64,000 bases of DNA, taken from Prevotella amnii DSM 23384 = JCM 14753 (lineage in GTDB: Bacteria; Bacteroidota; Bacteroidia; Bacteroidales; Bacteroidaceae). The position numbers and the translations under genes are program-made. Positions 9,113-18,597 of the stretch are shown piece after piece. The stretch lies in contig NZ_KB905267.1 in NCBI RefSeq assembly GCF_000378745.1, positions 62,001 to 126,000 of the forward strand, read 5' to 3'. The notes under the pieces were generated by a model. The model saw only the letters and a program-made list of their open reading frames with translations. It was not told where the DNA came from and did no database searches. Every line of letters begins with the position of its first letter. The first letter of the stretch is position 1.

Positions 9113-11260
9113 ATGGCAGTATTAGGTAAAATTAGAAGTAAAGGAACTTTACTTATGATCGTTATCGGCTTGGCTTTGCTTGGTTTCCTTGTAGAGGAAG
9201 GAGCACGATCTTGTTCCGGTTTGAAAAACGAGCAACGTTCGCAAGTAGGAGAAATTCTTGGTGAAAAGATTAGTAATCAGGATTTTCAGAAATTAATAGA
9301 TGAATATCAGTCGGCTATTAAGCTAACTATGCAGCGTGATAACTTATCAGAACAAGAGCTTAATCAGGTAAAAGATCAGGTATGGCATCAGCTTGTTAGT
9401 AATCGTGTATTAGAGGCAGATGCTAAGAAGGTAGGATTAACAGTAACAGAGCAAGAAATACAGAATGTGCTCAGCGATGGTACTAATCCTGCTTTAGCGC
9501 AAACCCCTTTTGTAAATCAGCAGACGGGGCGTTTTGATGTTAATATATTAAAACAGTTTCTTGATAGTTATAATAAAGCAAAAGATACTAATTCTCCACA
9601 GTTAGAGCAGATGCAGAGCATTTACAACTATTGGTTGTTTGTAGAGAAGAATCTTCGTTCGCAGCTTCTTGGTCAGAAATATCAGAGCTTGCTTGCCTCT
9701 TGTGTGCTTTCTAATAAGGTTGAGGCTAAGTTAGCTTTTAAAGATAATAATGAAGAAGCTCAGATACAGCTTGCTACACTTCCTTATAGCAGTGTAAAAG
9801 ATGCTGATATAAAAATATCTGATGATGATTTAAAGGCAAAGTATGATGAGCTAAAGGGTATGTTCCGTCAAGCAGTAGAAAGTCGTGATGTTAAGTATGT
9901 AGATGTTCAGATTAAGGCAAGTGCAGCCGATCGTAGAGCTATAATGAATAATATGAATAGTTTGCAAAAAGAATTATCTACAACTACCGATGTTTCTTCT
10001 GTTGTAAGTAAGAGTGGTAGCATAATACCTTATCTTGATGTTCCTGTAAGTAGTAAGGCTTATCAGCAATATCCCGACATAGCTTCTAAGATAGAAACTT
10101 TAGATGTAGGTACAACGGGAGTTACTGAAAACACTCAAGACAACACCTTAAATGTTATCCGTGTTCTTTCTAAAGAGCAATTGCCAGACTCTGTAGAGTT
10201 CCGTCAGATACAGGTTGTAGCAAACACTCCAGAAGAATCTAAGGTAAAGGCAGACTCTATACAAAAGGCTTTGGCAGGAGGAGCTGATTTTGTTACTATT
10301 GCTAAGCGTTATGGTCAGACAGGTGCAAAGGCATGGCTCACAGGTCAGCAATATGAATCTGCTCCAAGTATAGGGCAGGATAATCGTACTTTTTTACTGT
10401 CATTGTTAAAGGGAGAGGTTAATGCTATCCAAAACGTAGCTTTGACACAAGGAAACGTTATTGTAGAAGTTCTTGAAAAACGAGCAATGACAACTAAGTC
10501 GGTTGCTGCAGTTATAAAGAAAGCTATTGATTTCTCAAAAGAAACTCGAGGTATAGCATATAATAAATTCTCTGAATTTGTAGCGAAAAGTACTACTTTA
10601 GCAGATCTTCAGAAGAATGCTGGTAGATATGGTTATTTAGTTAAGGACTTGAAAGGTATAACCACTGCAGAGCATTATGTGGCAGGTATCCGTGGCACAC
10701 GAGATGCTTTGAAATGGATCTTTGAGGCTAAGCAAGGGGATATTTCACCTCTTTTTGAAGTAGGGGATAATGATCACATGTTGGTACTTGTTCTGAACGG
10801 GATTCATGAGCAGGGTTATCGTCCATGGAATGATGCTGAGGTGAAAGAAATTCTAAAGCGTGAAGTAATGAAAGATAAGAAAGCTGAAGTTCTAATGGCA
10901 AAATTAAAAGGTGTAAAGTCTATAGCTGCAGCTCAAGCTAAGGGAGCTAAAGTATCTATAGTTAACCAGATTACTTTTGCATCACCAGCATTTATTCAGT
11001 CGGTAGGTGCTGTTGAGCCAGCGCTTTCTGGTGCCGTAGCAGCTACAGAGCAAGGCAAGTTCTCTAAAAAACCAGTAAAGGGTAATGCTGGGGTATATGT
11101 TTTCCAAGTATTAAAGAAAGCTATGCGAGCAGGGTCTAAGTTTAATGAGGCACAGCTTGAGCAGCAGTTATCTCAGCAGTCAATGCAAATAGTAGGCGGT
11201 TTTATGCAGGATTTAGTGCTTAAAGCTCATGTTGTAGATAATCGTTATTTATTCTTCTAA
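9113..11260 (+). CDS. PpiD/SurA-like periplasmic peptidyl-prolyl isomerase
   Basis: The 715-residue protein has an N-terminal signal anchor (about residues 12-28) and then a SurA_N-type chaperone region (about 40-230) with helical segments typical of PpiD. A parvulin-type rotamase domain lies around 350-460, including FRQIQVVANTPEES and GGADFVTIAKRYGQ, followed by a second, more degenerate segment. PpiD-type proteins sit at the periplasmic exit of the Sec translocon and help fold secreted and outer-membrane proteins. The place at the end of an envelope cluster fits this role. A strong terminator follows. The symbol is left empty because PpiD and SurA cannot be cleanly separated in Bacteroidetes. 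Confidence 0.85.
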   Translation: MAVLGKIRSKGTLLMIVIGLALLGFLVEEGARSCSGLKNEQRSQVGEILGEKISNQDFQKLIDEYQSAIKLTMQRDNLSEQELNQVKDQVWHQLVSNRVLEADAKKVGLTVTEQEIQNVLSDGTNPALAQTPFVNQQTGRFDVNILKQFLDSYNKAKDTNSPQLEQMQSIYNYWLFVEKNLRSQLLGQKYQSLLASCVLSNKVEAKLAFKDNNEEAQIQLATLPYSSVKDADIKISDDDLKAKYDELKGMFRQAVESRDVKYVDVQIKASAADRRAIMNNMNSLQKELSTTTDVSSVVSKSGSIIPYLDVPVSSKAYQQYPDIASKIETLDVGTTGVTENTQDNTLNVIRVLSKEQLPDSVEFRQIQVVANTPEESKVKADSIQKALAGGADFVTIAKRYGQTGAKAWLTGQQYESAPSIGQDNRTFLLSLLKGEVNAIQNVALTQGNVIVEVLEKRAMTTKSVAAVIKKAIDFSKETRGIAYNKFSEFVAKSTTLADLQKNAGRYGYLVKDLKGITTAEHYVAGIRGTRDALKWIFEAKQGDISPLFEVGDNDHMLVLVLNGIHEQGYRPWNDAEVKEILKREVMKDKKAEVLMAKLKGVKSIAAAQAKGAKVSIVNQITFASPAFIQSVGAVEPALSGAVAATEQGKFSKKPVKGNAGVYVFQVLKKAMRAGSKFNEAQLEQQLSQQSMQIVGGFMQDLVLKAHVVDNRYLFF

Positions 11261-11287
11261 AATAAATAATTTACTGATATTATATAA

Positions 11288-11325
11288 AAAAGAGTCGTTC
11301 TTATATAAGAGCGGCTCTTTTATTT
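11288..11325 (+). terminator. Rho-independent terminator after the PpiD-like gene
   Basis: AAAAGAGTCGTTCTT (11288-11302) pairs with AAGAGCGGCTCTTTT (11307-11321), allowing two G-U pairs, across a 4-base loop, and is followed by a T-rich stretch. Confidence 0.8.
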
Positions 11326-11539
11326 TGTAATTAAAGGTATACTTAAAAGCAAAGTTTCTATTTAATAGAATATTAAGATAAGTATGATGTGGAAAAGTTA
11401 GTTTTCCTGTAATAAAATAAAAGTTATTTAAAGTTTAGTTTGAAATTTAGTAACTATGGGTTTATTCTATAATATTTTCTGTCTAAGTTTTTTTTGTTTT
11501 TTTCTTATAGCTTTCACTATATAATATAATTTATATTGG

Positions 11540-11547
11540 TATCTTTG
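11540..11547 (+). promoter_or_regulatory. -7 box for the GT117 gene
   Basis: TATCTTTG matches TAnnTTTG. It is 79 bases from the preferred ATG at 11626, which leaves a leader of about 70 bases. Confidence 0.5.
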
Positions 11548-11625
11548 CAACAAATATCGTAGAATTAATAAAATAAGATAGCTACTATTAGTTAGTTGCA
11601 ATTATTTTTAAAACAGAATAAATAT

Positions 11626-14600
11626 ATGAAAAAGTTTAGACTTGTGGATAACATTTTAGGCTGGGTGGCTTTTCTTATAGCTGCTTTTACCTATGTTTCC
11701 ACTATCGAGCCAACGGCGAGCTTTTGGGATTGCCCTGAATTTATCACAACAGGTTACAAACTTGAGATAGGACATCCTCCTGGGGCTCCTTTTTTTGCAA
11801 TAACAGCTAATCTTTTTTCACACTTTACCAGTGATCCTACGCAAGTGGCAAGAATGGTAAACACAATGAGTGCTTTGTTGTCAGCTACTTGTATTATGTT
11901 TCTTTTTTGGACTATTACTCACCTTACTCGTCGCCTTATAGTGCGTGAGAAAGGAAGTATTTCTTTGCCAAAACTTATTGCAATAGAAGCATCAGGGTTA
12001 GTAGGCGCTCTTATTTATACATGGAGTGATACTTTTTGGTTTTCTGCTGTAGAGGGTGAAGTATATGCTTACTCTTCGGCTTTCACAGCAGTAGTGTTTT
12101 GGCTTATACTTAAATGGGAGGATAATGCTGATAAGCCACATTCTGATAAATGGTTAGTACTTATAACTTATATGACAGGTCTATCTATTGGTGTTCATTT
12201 GTTAAACCTTCTTTGTATACCTGCTATAGTTTTAGTATTCTATTATAAGAAATATCCAAATGCTAATCTTAAAGGCTCTCTTATAGCTTTGCTAATATCT
12301 ATTATATTGGTTGCTGCTGTGCTTTATGGTGTTGTGCCGGGAATTATTACCGTAGGAGGTTGGTTTGAATTGTTCTTTACAAACACCTTGGGAATGCCTT
12401 TTAATACAGGTACTATTATTTATATTATTTTATTGATAGGTTCGTTTATTTGGGCTATTTATGAAACTTATCAAAATAGTAATGAGAAGCGTCAGAATAT
12501 TGCTTTTTTAGTAGCTTTAGCTTTGATAGGTATTCCTTTTGTAGGCTTTGGTTGGAAGGCTTTTTTTACAGGCATTGTAATACTTGCAATAGTCTTTGGT
12601 GTATTGCATGTAAAGTGTAAAAGAACCATAGGTGGTAAAAATGTTAGAACACCTCTTATATCTTCTCGTATAAAAAACACAGCGTTGCTATGTATGTTGA
12701 TGCTTATTATAGGCTATTCTTCCTATGCATTAATAGTGATTAGATCTACAGCTAATCCGCCAATGGATCAAAATTCGCCAGAAGATATTTTTACTTTAGG
12801 AAGTTATTTGAGTAGAAATCAGTATGGTGATTATCCTTTGCTTTATGGTCAGGCTTATTCAAGTCAGCCAGCAGTAGCTGAAGATGGGCAGCATTACAAG
12901 TTCACAAAAGGTGCGCCTGTTTATGAGCGTAAGGAGAAAGCCTCACCTACGGAGAAGGATTCGTATTTTGTTGTCCGCACTAAAGATAAATTGCAATATT
13001 CACAGAATATGTTTTTTCCACGAATGTGGGATTATCAACATGCAGGACAATATGAACAATGGATGGGAGGTATTACAGGTCATGATGTAGATGGTGTGAA
13101 GATGCCTACACAAGCAGAGAACATTCGCTTTTTTCTTTCATACCAGTGTAATTTCATGTACTGGAGGTATTTTATGTGGAACTTTGCAGGACGTCAAAAC
13201 GATATACAAGGGAATGGCGAGCCTGAGCATGGTAATTGGATAACAGGTATACCATTTATAGATAATGCTTTGTATGGTAATCAAAGTTTGATGCCTGACG
13301 ATTTGAAAGCGAACAAAGGTCATAATGTGTTCTATTGCTTGCCTTTACTACTCGGATTAATCGGACTTTTTTGGCAAGCATGGCGTGGAAAACGTGGGAT
13401 TCAACAATTTTGGGTAGTCTTCTTCCTGTTCTTTATGACAGGTTTAGCTATCGTATTATATCTTAATCAATATCCTGGGCAGCCACGTGAGCGTGACTAT
13501 GCTTATGCAGGGTCATTCTATGCTTTTTCTATTTGGTGTGGTTTGGGTGTTGCAGCTTTATATGATTGGGCTAAAAAACTTAAAGTGCCTGCAGTAGTAT
13601 CAGCAGCAGTTGTTAGTATAATATGTTTACTTGTTCCTATTCAAATGGTATCTCAAACATGGGACGACCACGACCGTTCAGGGCGTTATACTTGTAGAGA
13701 TTTCGGACAAAATTATCTTAACTCACTACAAAAGAAAGGTAATCCTATAATATTTACTAATGGTGATAATGATACTTTCCCTTTATGGTATAATCAGGAG
13801 GTAGAAGGTGTGCGTACAGATGTACGTGTATGTAACTTAAATTATCTGCAGGCAGATTGGTATATCGACCAGATGCGTCGTCCAGCTTATAACTCTCCAA
13901 GTGTGCCTATTAAATGGCGGCGTTTAGATTACGTAAGTGGGACTAACGAAATGATACCAATACAGCCAGGATTAAAGGAGCAGATAAAAGAGTTTTATCA
14001 TCAAAATCCAGCAGAAGCGAAGAGGGTTTTTGGCAAAGATCCTTTTGAATTGAAGAATATTTTGAGGTATTGGGTACGTTCTAAAGATGATGAAACGCAT
14101 GTTATTCCTACTGATACTATTTATATGACAATAGATAAAGAAGCGGTAAAACGTAGTGGAATGATGTTGCCTTCAGGCTCTATACCAGATAAGATGATTA
14201 TTTCGTTAAAAGGTAAAGATACTCTATATAAGAACGACTTGATGATGCTTGAGATGATTGCGAATACTAATTGGACTCGTCCTCTATATGTAGCAATTAC
14301 TGTAGGAGGAGAAAATTTCATGAATCTTGGCGACAACTTCATACAAGAAGGTTTAGCTTATCGAATTACTCCATTTACAACTACAGAAAATAACGCAGGT
14401 AAGACGTTAAATATTCGCAATTATGATACAGAGAAAACGTATGATGCTGTTATGCATAAGTTTAAATGGGGCGGACTCTCTAATCCTCATTTCTATCTTG
14501 ATGAAACTATTGCTCGTATGGCTTATACTCACCGACGTGAGGTAGGTCAGTTAGCTTTAAACCTTATAGCAGAAGGTAAAAAGGATAAAGCATTGAAGGT

Positions 14601-14958
14601 TTTACAAAAGGTTGATAAAGAGATACCTTTTTCGGTAGTACCATGTGTGTATATGAGTGGTGCTGAAAGCTTAGCAAAAGCTTATTCTTTACTTGGAAAG
14701 AAAGCCAAGGCTACCCAAATATATGACAAGCTTTGGAAAAACTCTAAGCAGTATGTCAATTATTATATGAGTCTTAATAGTCGTTATTTTGATATGACGC
14801 AAGAGTCATGTAAGATGCATTTCCAAATAATGATGAACATTATTCAGGATAACAAAATGCTCAATTCTTCATGGGCAACGAAACATGCAAAAGAATTAAG
14901 TATGCTTATGCAAAACTTTGAGGCATTGGGTGGAGCTTTAATATCTTACGGACAATAG
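11626..14958 (+). CDS. DUF2723/GT117 membrane glycosyltransferase-like protein
   Basis: From the ATG at 11626 the protein has 1110 residues; a TTG ten codons upstream is possible but less likely. The N-terminal half carries many transmembrane segments and the family signature: TIEPTASFWDCPEF with its acidic residue, then GHPPGAPFF. This is the DUF2723 family, also called GT117 and related to TMEM260 protein O-mannosyltransferases, so a protein or lipid glycosylation role is likely. A soluble region follows (about 640-960), including FTNGDNDTFPLWYNQ. The C-terminal 150 residues look like TPR-type helices (LALNLIAEGKKDKALKVLQK). It is followed by a terminator and a NodB-type deacetylase, suggesting a surface-glycan context. 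Confidence 0.85.
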   Translation: MKKFRLVDNILGWVAFLIAAFTYVSTIEPTASFWDCPEFITTGYKLEIGHPPGAPFFAITANLFSHFTSDPTQVARMVNTMSALLSATCIMFLFWTITHLTRRLIVREKGSISLPKLIAIEASGLVGALIYTWSDTFWFSAVEGEVYAYSSAFTAVVFWLILKWEDNADKPHSDKWLVLITYMTGLSIGVHLLNLLCIPAIVLVFYYKKYPNANLKGSLIALLISIILVAAVLYGVVPGIITVGGWFELFFTNTLGMPFNTGTIIYIILLIGSFIWAIYETYQNSNEKRQNIAFLVALALIGIPFVGFGWKAFFTGIVILAIVFGVLHVKCKRTIGGKNVRTPLISSRIKNTALLCMLMLIIGYSSYALIVIRSTANPPMDQNSPEDIFTLGSYLSRNQYGDYPLLYGQAYSSQPAVAEDGQHYKFTKGAPVYERKEKASPTEKDSYFVVRTKDKLQYSQNMFFPRMWDYQHAGQYEQWMGGITGHDVDGVKMPTQAENIRFFLSYQCNFMYWRYFMWNFAGRQNDIQGNGEPEHGNWITGIPFIDNALYGNQSLMPDDLKANKGHNVFYCLPLLLGLIGLFWQAWRGKRGIQQFWVVFFLFFMTGLAIVLYLNQYPGQPRERDYAYAGSFYAFSIWCGLGVAALYDWAKKLKVPAVVSAAVVSIICLLVPIQMVSQTWDDHDRSGRYTCRDFGQNYLNSLQKKGNPIIFTNGDNDTFPLWYNQEVEGVRTDVRVCNLNYLQADWYIDQMRRPAYNSPSVPIKWRRLDYVSGTNEMIPIQPGLKEQIKEFYHQNPAEAKRVFGKDPFELKNILRYWVRSKDDETHVIPTDTIYMTIDKEAVKRSGMMLPSGSIPDKMIISLKGKDTLYKNDLMMLEMIANTNWTRPLYVAITVGGENFMNLGDNFIQEGLAYRITPFTTTENNAGKTLNIRNYDTEKTYDAVMHKFKWGGLSNPHFYLDETIARMAYTHRREVGQLALNLIAEGKKDKALKVLQKVDKEIPFSVVPCVYMSGAESLAKAYSLLGKKAKATQIYDKLWKNSKQYVNYYMSLNSRYFDMTQESCKMHFQIMMNIIQDNKMLNSSWATKHAKELSMLMQNFEALGGALISYGQ

Positions 14959-14979
14959 AAAAACAGAGCAGAAATTATA

Positions 14980-15019
14980 GCCGAGGATAGTTTAAGATAA
15001 AGACTATCTCTCGGCTTTT
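14980..15019 (+). terminator. Terminator after the GT117 gene
   Basis: GCCGAGGATAGT (14980-14991) pairs, with one bulge, with ACTATCTCTCGGC (15003-15015), followed by TTTT. Confidence 0.7.
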
Positions 15020-15056
15020 CATTATTTAAATTGTTTATAAAAAAATAATATTATAA

Positions 15057-15695
15057 ATGCTTATAGAACAACCAGCACGATGGCTTAGGCTTTTTTATCC
15101 TCATGCTTTATGGCGAATGGACAAGAAAGATCATTCTGTTTATATTACTTTCGATGATGGTCCAATACCAGAAGCAACACCATTCATTCTTGATGTGTTA
15201 GATGAGTTTGAAGCAAAAGCGATGTTTTTTGTAGTTGCTGATAATGTAGCAAAGTATCCAGAATTATTTGAAGAGATAAAAAAACGTGGACATATGGTAG
15301 GAAATCATACCTATCATCATTTAGGATCTTTTAAGCATTGGACTTTAACTTATGCTATAGATGTTACAAAGGCAGATGCTATAATAAAGTCGCCATATTT
15401 CCGTCCACCACATGGTATATTACGCCACACGTTATATTGGTGGATTAAGCAACATTATCGTGTAGTAATGTGGGATCTTGTTACACGTGATTATTCTAAA
15501 TATCTTACAGCAAAAGATGTTGTAGACAATGTAAAAAGATATGCTCGTAACGGATCTATAATAACCTTCCATGACTCTTTAAAAAGTATTGATAAGCTAA
15601 AAACGGCTCTCCCGGAATCGTTGCAATGGCTTAAGGAACAAGGATATGAGTTTAAGCTGTTTCCTAAAGACCCTAAAGACACTTATAACTTTTAG
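15057..15695 (+). CDS. NodB-type polysaccharide deacetylase
   Basis: The 212-residue protein is a carbohydrate esterase family 4 enzyme. It has TFDDGP (residues 31-36, with catalytic base and metal Asp), the metal-binding NHTYHH (His84 and His88), RPPHG (116-120) and the final ITFHDS motif (His172). These cover the five CE4 motifs, so it should be active on N- or O-acetyl groups of a cell-surface or peptidoglycan-like glycan. It has no signal peptide and starts with MLIEQPARWLRLFYP, which could associate with the membrane. It is much shorter than multidomain deacetylases, essentially only the catalytic domain. It starts 99 bases after the GT117 gene. Confidence 0.9.
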   Translation: MLIEQPARWLRLFYPHALWRMDKKDHSVYITFDDGPIPEATPFILDVLDEFEAKAMFFVVADNVAKYPELFEEIKKRGHMVGNHTYHHLGSFKHWTLTYAIDVTKADAIIKSPYFRPPHGILRHTLYWWIKQHYRVVMWDLVTRDYSKYLTAKDVVDNVKRYARNGSIITFHDSLKSIDKLKTALPESLQWLKEQGYEFKLFPKDPKDTYNF

Positions 15696-15852
15696 CTGTA
15701 AAAAAAGTAGATGAATAGTTATAGGAATAGTTTCATACATAAGAGGATTTATAGATGTATGCTTTCTTATATATTTATCTAAATTAAGATATTCTGTTTT
15801 GTTTTTATAATAATAAAGGGTAGTTGTCTCTTTCTAAAAAACACTTATTTAT

Positions 15853-16785
15853 ATGCTTTCTTCTTATGTAATAAAACAAGAAGCCAAACTATTAGGATTC
15901 TTTGCATGTGGTATGGCAAAGGCTTTACCTGTAGAAGAAAAGGTAGCAAAAGCATATAGAGAATGGATAGATAGTGGTAATGAAGCAGGAATGTTATATA
16001 TGGCAAACAATGTTGAGAAGCGGTTAGACCCTCGTTTGCTTGTGCCCGGAGTAAAAACAATAATATCAGTAGCATTAAGCTATGCGCCTTCAAAAACTAT
16101 TCCGGAGACCGAATATCAAATATCAGCATATGCCCTTGGACAGGATTATCACACATTGATGAAGGAGCGATTACGTGTTTTTGCAGAAAAGATCTTACCT
16201 GTGCCACTATCTGAAATAGGTGATAATGTTGTGAGATGTTTTTGTGATACAGCTCCCGTGTTAGAGCGTTATTGGGCTACTAAGGCAGGATTAGGCTGGA
16301 TAGGTAAAAACCATCAACTTATCATACCACATGCAGGCTCTATGTTTTTCTTAGGAGAAGTATTTCTTCCCTTTGAAGTAGATATATACGATGAGCCTAT
16401 AGAGGGTCGTTGTGGTAAATGTCATCGTTGTTTAGATGCTTGCCCTACTAAGGCTATTAGTGAAGATCCTGTATTTAAATCGGATAAATGCTTATCTTAT
16501 CAGCTTATAGAAAATCGTGGGGAACTGTCTTCTGAGGCAAAAGAGGCTATGGGTAATACTATTTATGGCTGTGATAGGTGTCTTACTTCTTGCCCATGGA
16601 ATCGTTTTTCTGTACCCACTACAGAGCCTAAATTGCAGCCAAAACCAGAACTTCTCATGATGACTAAGGAAGATTGGCATAATCTTACGGTAGAAGAGTA
16701 TCGTAAGCTGTTTAAAGGATCTGCTGTAAAGCGTGTGAAGTTTGAAGGACTAAAGAGAAACATTGCAGCTAAAAACAATAAGTAA
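15853..16785 (+). CDS. queG: Epoxyqueuosine reductase
   Basis: QueG reduces epoxyqueuosine to queuosine at the wobble base of tRNAs, using cobalamin and two [4Fe-4S] clusters. The 310-residue sequence has both ferredoxin-like clusters: C187, C190, C193 and C197 in CGKCHRCLDACP, and C240, C243 and C247 in CDRCLTSCPWNRF, with another Cys near 214. The N-terminal half is the QueG cobalamin-binding region (GLGWIGKNHQLI, and YAPSKTIPETEYQISAYALG). This is the short form, lacking the HEAT-repeat C-terminus found in some homologues. It converges on the cupin gene with only 30 bases between the stops. Confidence 0.95.
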   Translation: MLSSYVIKQEAKLLGFFACGMAKALPVEEKVAKAYREWIDSGNEAGMLYMANNVEKRLDPRLLVPGVKTIISVALSYAPSKTIPETEYQISAYALGQDYHTLMKERLRVFAEKILPVPLSEIGDNVVRCFCDTAPVLERYWATKAGLGWIGKNHQLIIPHAGSMFFLGEVFLPFEVDIYDEPIEGRCGKCHRCLDACPTKAISEDPVFKSDKCLSYQLIENRGELSSEAKEAMGNTIYGCDRCLTSCPWNRFSVPTTEPKLQPKPELLMMTKEDWHNLTVEEYRKLFKGSAVKRVKFEGLKRNIAAKNNK

Positions 16786-16815
16786 AAACGTCTGTTTAAT
16801 ATGTTTTTAGCCTCA

Positions 16816-17136
16816 TTATTCGCCCTTAATCATTGTTAGTAACATCTTAAAGCGTTGTGGGGCATAAACAGAATGGCGTGCTCCTTGCGGTATAATAAAG
16901 CATTCTCCTTTCTTAATATTATAGGTAATACCTTCTACGTTTAGTGCCATTTCACCATCAACTACTTGTATAAAGGCATCAAAAGGTGCAGAATGTTCTG
17001 ATAATCTCTGACCTATATCAAAACTAAATATGGTTATATTACCAGAGCTGTTATGCTCTAATTCTTTACTAACAATGCTTCCTTCTGCATAATTTATCAT
17101 TTCACTAATAGTGAGAACCTTTGCTTTTTCTATCAT
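16816..17136 (-). CDS. Single-domain cupin protein
   Basis: The 106-residue protein is a small beta-barrel cupin. HSAPFDAFIQVVDGEMAL matches cupin motif 1 in a reduced form, and GECFIIPQGARHSVYAP matches motif 2 with its Pro-Gly-type turn and His. Such proteins bind a metal and often a small ligand; no substrate can be given. It is transcribed alone, converging with queG. A striking 8-7-8 inverted repeat lies about 43-65 bases upstream of its ATG and may regulate it. Confidence 0.8.
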   Translation of the reverse strand: MIEKAKVLTISEMINYAEGSIVSKELEHNSSGNITIFSFDIGQRLSEHSAPFDAFIQVVDGEMALNVEGITYNIKKGECFIIPQGARHSVYAPQRFKMLLTMIKGE

Positions 17137-17178
17137 CTTTATTATTTATAATTTCTTTTTTTTAAAAAGAGTTTTTCT

Positions 17179-17201
17179 AATATTGTTATATGTACAATAT
17201 T
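17179..17201. promoter_or_regulatory. Perfect 8-7-8 inverted repeat upstream of the cupin gene
   Basis: AATATTGT (17179-17186), 7 bases, then ACAATATT (17194-17201) forms a perfect dyad between the thiamine operon end and the cupin start. It fits the size of a dimeric repressor or activator operator. It is not followed by a T-tract, so it is a poor terminator. Confidence 0.5.
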
Positions 17202-17274
17202 TGTGCCAGATGACTAAAAGCAACAAATGTTACTATTTTTTTATGTAAGATGAACGATGCAAATGGGTGATGGC

Positions 17275-17949
17275 TTATTCTTTTTGGGCAAATGTTTGAT
17301 AAACAAGATAAAACCCATTGCCATTGATAGTAAAACTATTAGCTAAAGCTTCATTTAACGTACCTTGCCAAAACTGCTTCATTGGGTAAATATCCCATTT
17401 AAGTCCTTCCGATTTTAGAGAAGTGCAAGAGCAATTAAAAACGCTTACTTGCTGTTTAGGTAAAGAGCTGAATGTATGTTCACCATTAGAAGTATGAAAA
17501 TATCCATAGTCAGTTATCATTGTTGGTATAATTCCTAATTCTTTATAATAATACATCATTAACGAAATATTACCTATGGTGTGATCTTCTCGTTTACCAG
17601 TAGCACCTATGTAACAAAATCGAGGTAGCTGTTTACCAACATGTTCTTTGTCTATATGTGCAAGAGCATATCGAGTAGCTTTTGTTAGATCGTTTTCTTC
17701 TTGTTCTTCTATTTGGTGATAAATATCAGAAAAGCGTTGTTTTAAAGTGTTGTTTATAGAGTCGCCATCTCCTATAATAGCAGTTGGTGTTATGTTAAGT
17801 TTTAAGAGGTTAGCTAAAGCACCATCACAAACAAAAAGTTTTTTAGCTTGTCTTAATATTTTTATGGGTAAAGAATGCTGTGGAAAATCGCCTGCAGCGA
17901 GTATTACAGCATCATAATATATAGGGAAATTATTTATAATATCGTTCAT
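17275..17949 (-). CDS. thiN: Thiamine pyrophosphokinase (thiamine diphosphokinase)
   Basis: This enzyme transfers pyrophosphate from ATP to thiamine to make TPP. The 224-residue sequence shows the TPK fold: VILAAGDFP near residue 16, CDGALANL, the metal-binding IIGDGDSI, then NDLTKATRYAL and the GATGKREDHTIGN loop. The C-terminal thiamine-binding beta-barrel follows (about 150-224), with SEGLKWDIYPMKQ. It is the last gene of a riboswitch-controlled operon: its ATG overlaps the pnuT stop by one base, so translation is coupled. With the upstream transporter and receptor it forms a complete uptake-and-activation route. Confidence 0.92.
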   Translation of the reverse strand: MNDIINNFPIYYDAVILAAGDFPQHSLPIKILRQAKKLFVCDGALANLLKLNITPTAIIGDGDSINNTLKQRFSDIYHQIEEQEENDLTKATRYALAHIDKEHVGKQLPRFCYIGATGKREDHTIGNISLMMYYYKELGIIPTMITDYGYFHTSNGEHTFSSLPKQQVSVFNCSCTSLKSEGLKWDIYPMKQFWQGTLNEALANSFTINGNGFYLVYQTFAQKE

Positions 17950-18572
17950 TATATTATTTTTTCTTTTTTATTTTTATGGTATTCTGCTTTCCATTTTCTA
18001 TATCCTATAATAGCTAATATAACATAAAGAGCATATAATCCAGCAGTAAAAGGTATATCTTTATAGGCATAAAGCACAGCTAATTCTATATCGGCTATTA
18101 TCCAAAACAGCCATTGTTCTATATACTTTTTTGATAAAGCCCAAAGCCCTAAAATACTAACAGCATTACCAAAGCTATCGTAAAGAGGTACGTTAGAATT
18201 GGTAAAATGTACTAAAACTGTATAAAGAACAAACCATAGTGCTATAAAAATTGCAATAAGAGGTATTAGATAGCGACGTGGTAAATGAGTTATAGCCAGT
18301 TTTTTTTGTTTTTCTTTATTAGAAAATTTCCAATAAAGGAATCCATAAAGTCCAGCAATAATATAGTAGACCTGCATTCCAAAATCAGCATAAAGCTGTG
18401 CTTCATAGTATACGACGAGATATATTATGGGCATAACGATACCTGTAAGCCATAACCAGATACTTGCTTTATATTCCTGATAAATATATATTAAACCCAC
18501 CACAGTCCCTATTATCTCAAGTTTTTGATAGTCGGTAAAGAAACTGTGGAGGGTATTTAAGATTTCTGTCAT
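17949..18572 (-). CDS. pnuT: PnuC-family transporter, probably thiamine-specific (PnuT)
   Basis: The 207-residue protein is a PnuC/NMN-transporter family membrane protein with about seven hydrophobic segments and conserved Trp-rich stretches (ASIWLWLTGIVMP, YGFLYWKF, QWLFWIIADI). PnuC homologues move nicotinamide riboside or, in the PnuT subgroup, thiamine, by facilitated diffusion driven by downstream phosphorylation. The subgroup is assigned from context: it sits between a TonB-dependent receptor and a thiamine pyrophosphokinase under a TPP riboswitch. It starts 25 bases after the receptor stop. Confidence 0.88.
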   Translation of the reverse strand: MTEILNTLHSFFTDYQKLEIIGTVVGLIYIYQEYKASIWLWLTGIVMPIIYLVVYYEAQLYADFGMQVYYIIAGLYGFLYWKFSNKEKQKKLAITHLPRRYLIPLIAIFIALWFVLYTVLVHFTNSNVPLYDSFGNAVSILGLWALSKKYIEQWLFWIIADIELAVLYAYKDIPFTAGLYALYVILAIIGYRKWKAEYHKNKKEKII

Positions 18573-18597
18573 GTATGTATAACAATGAGAAATTTTA

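Larger units (their letters stand above)
11261..11625. other. Intergenic stretch with terminator and promoter
   Basis: No open frame of note is seen. The left end holds the terminator of the isomerase gene and the right end holds a -7 box for the GT117 gene. The middle (about 11330-11500) is AT-rich without clear repeats or hairpins. Confidence 0.6.
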
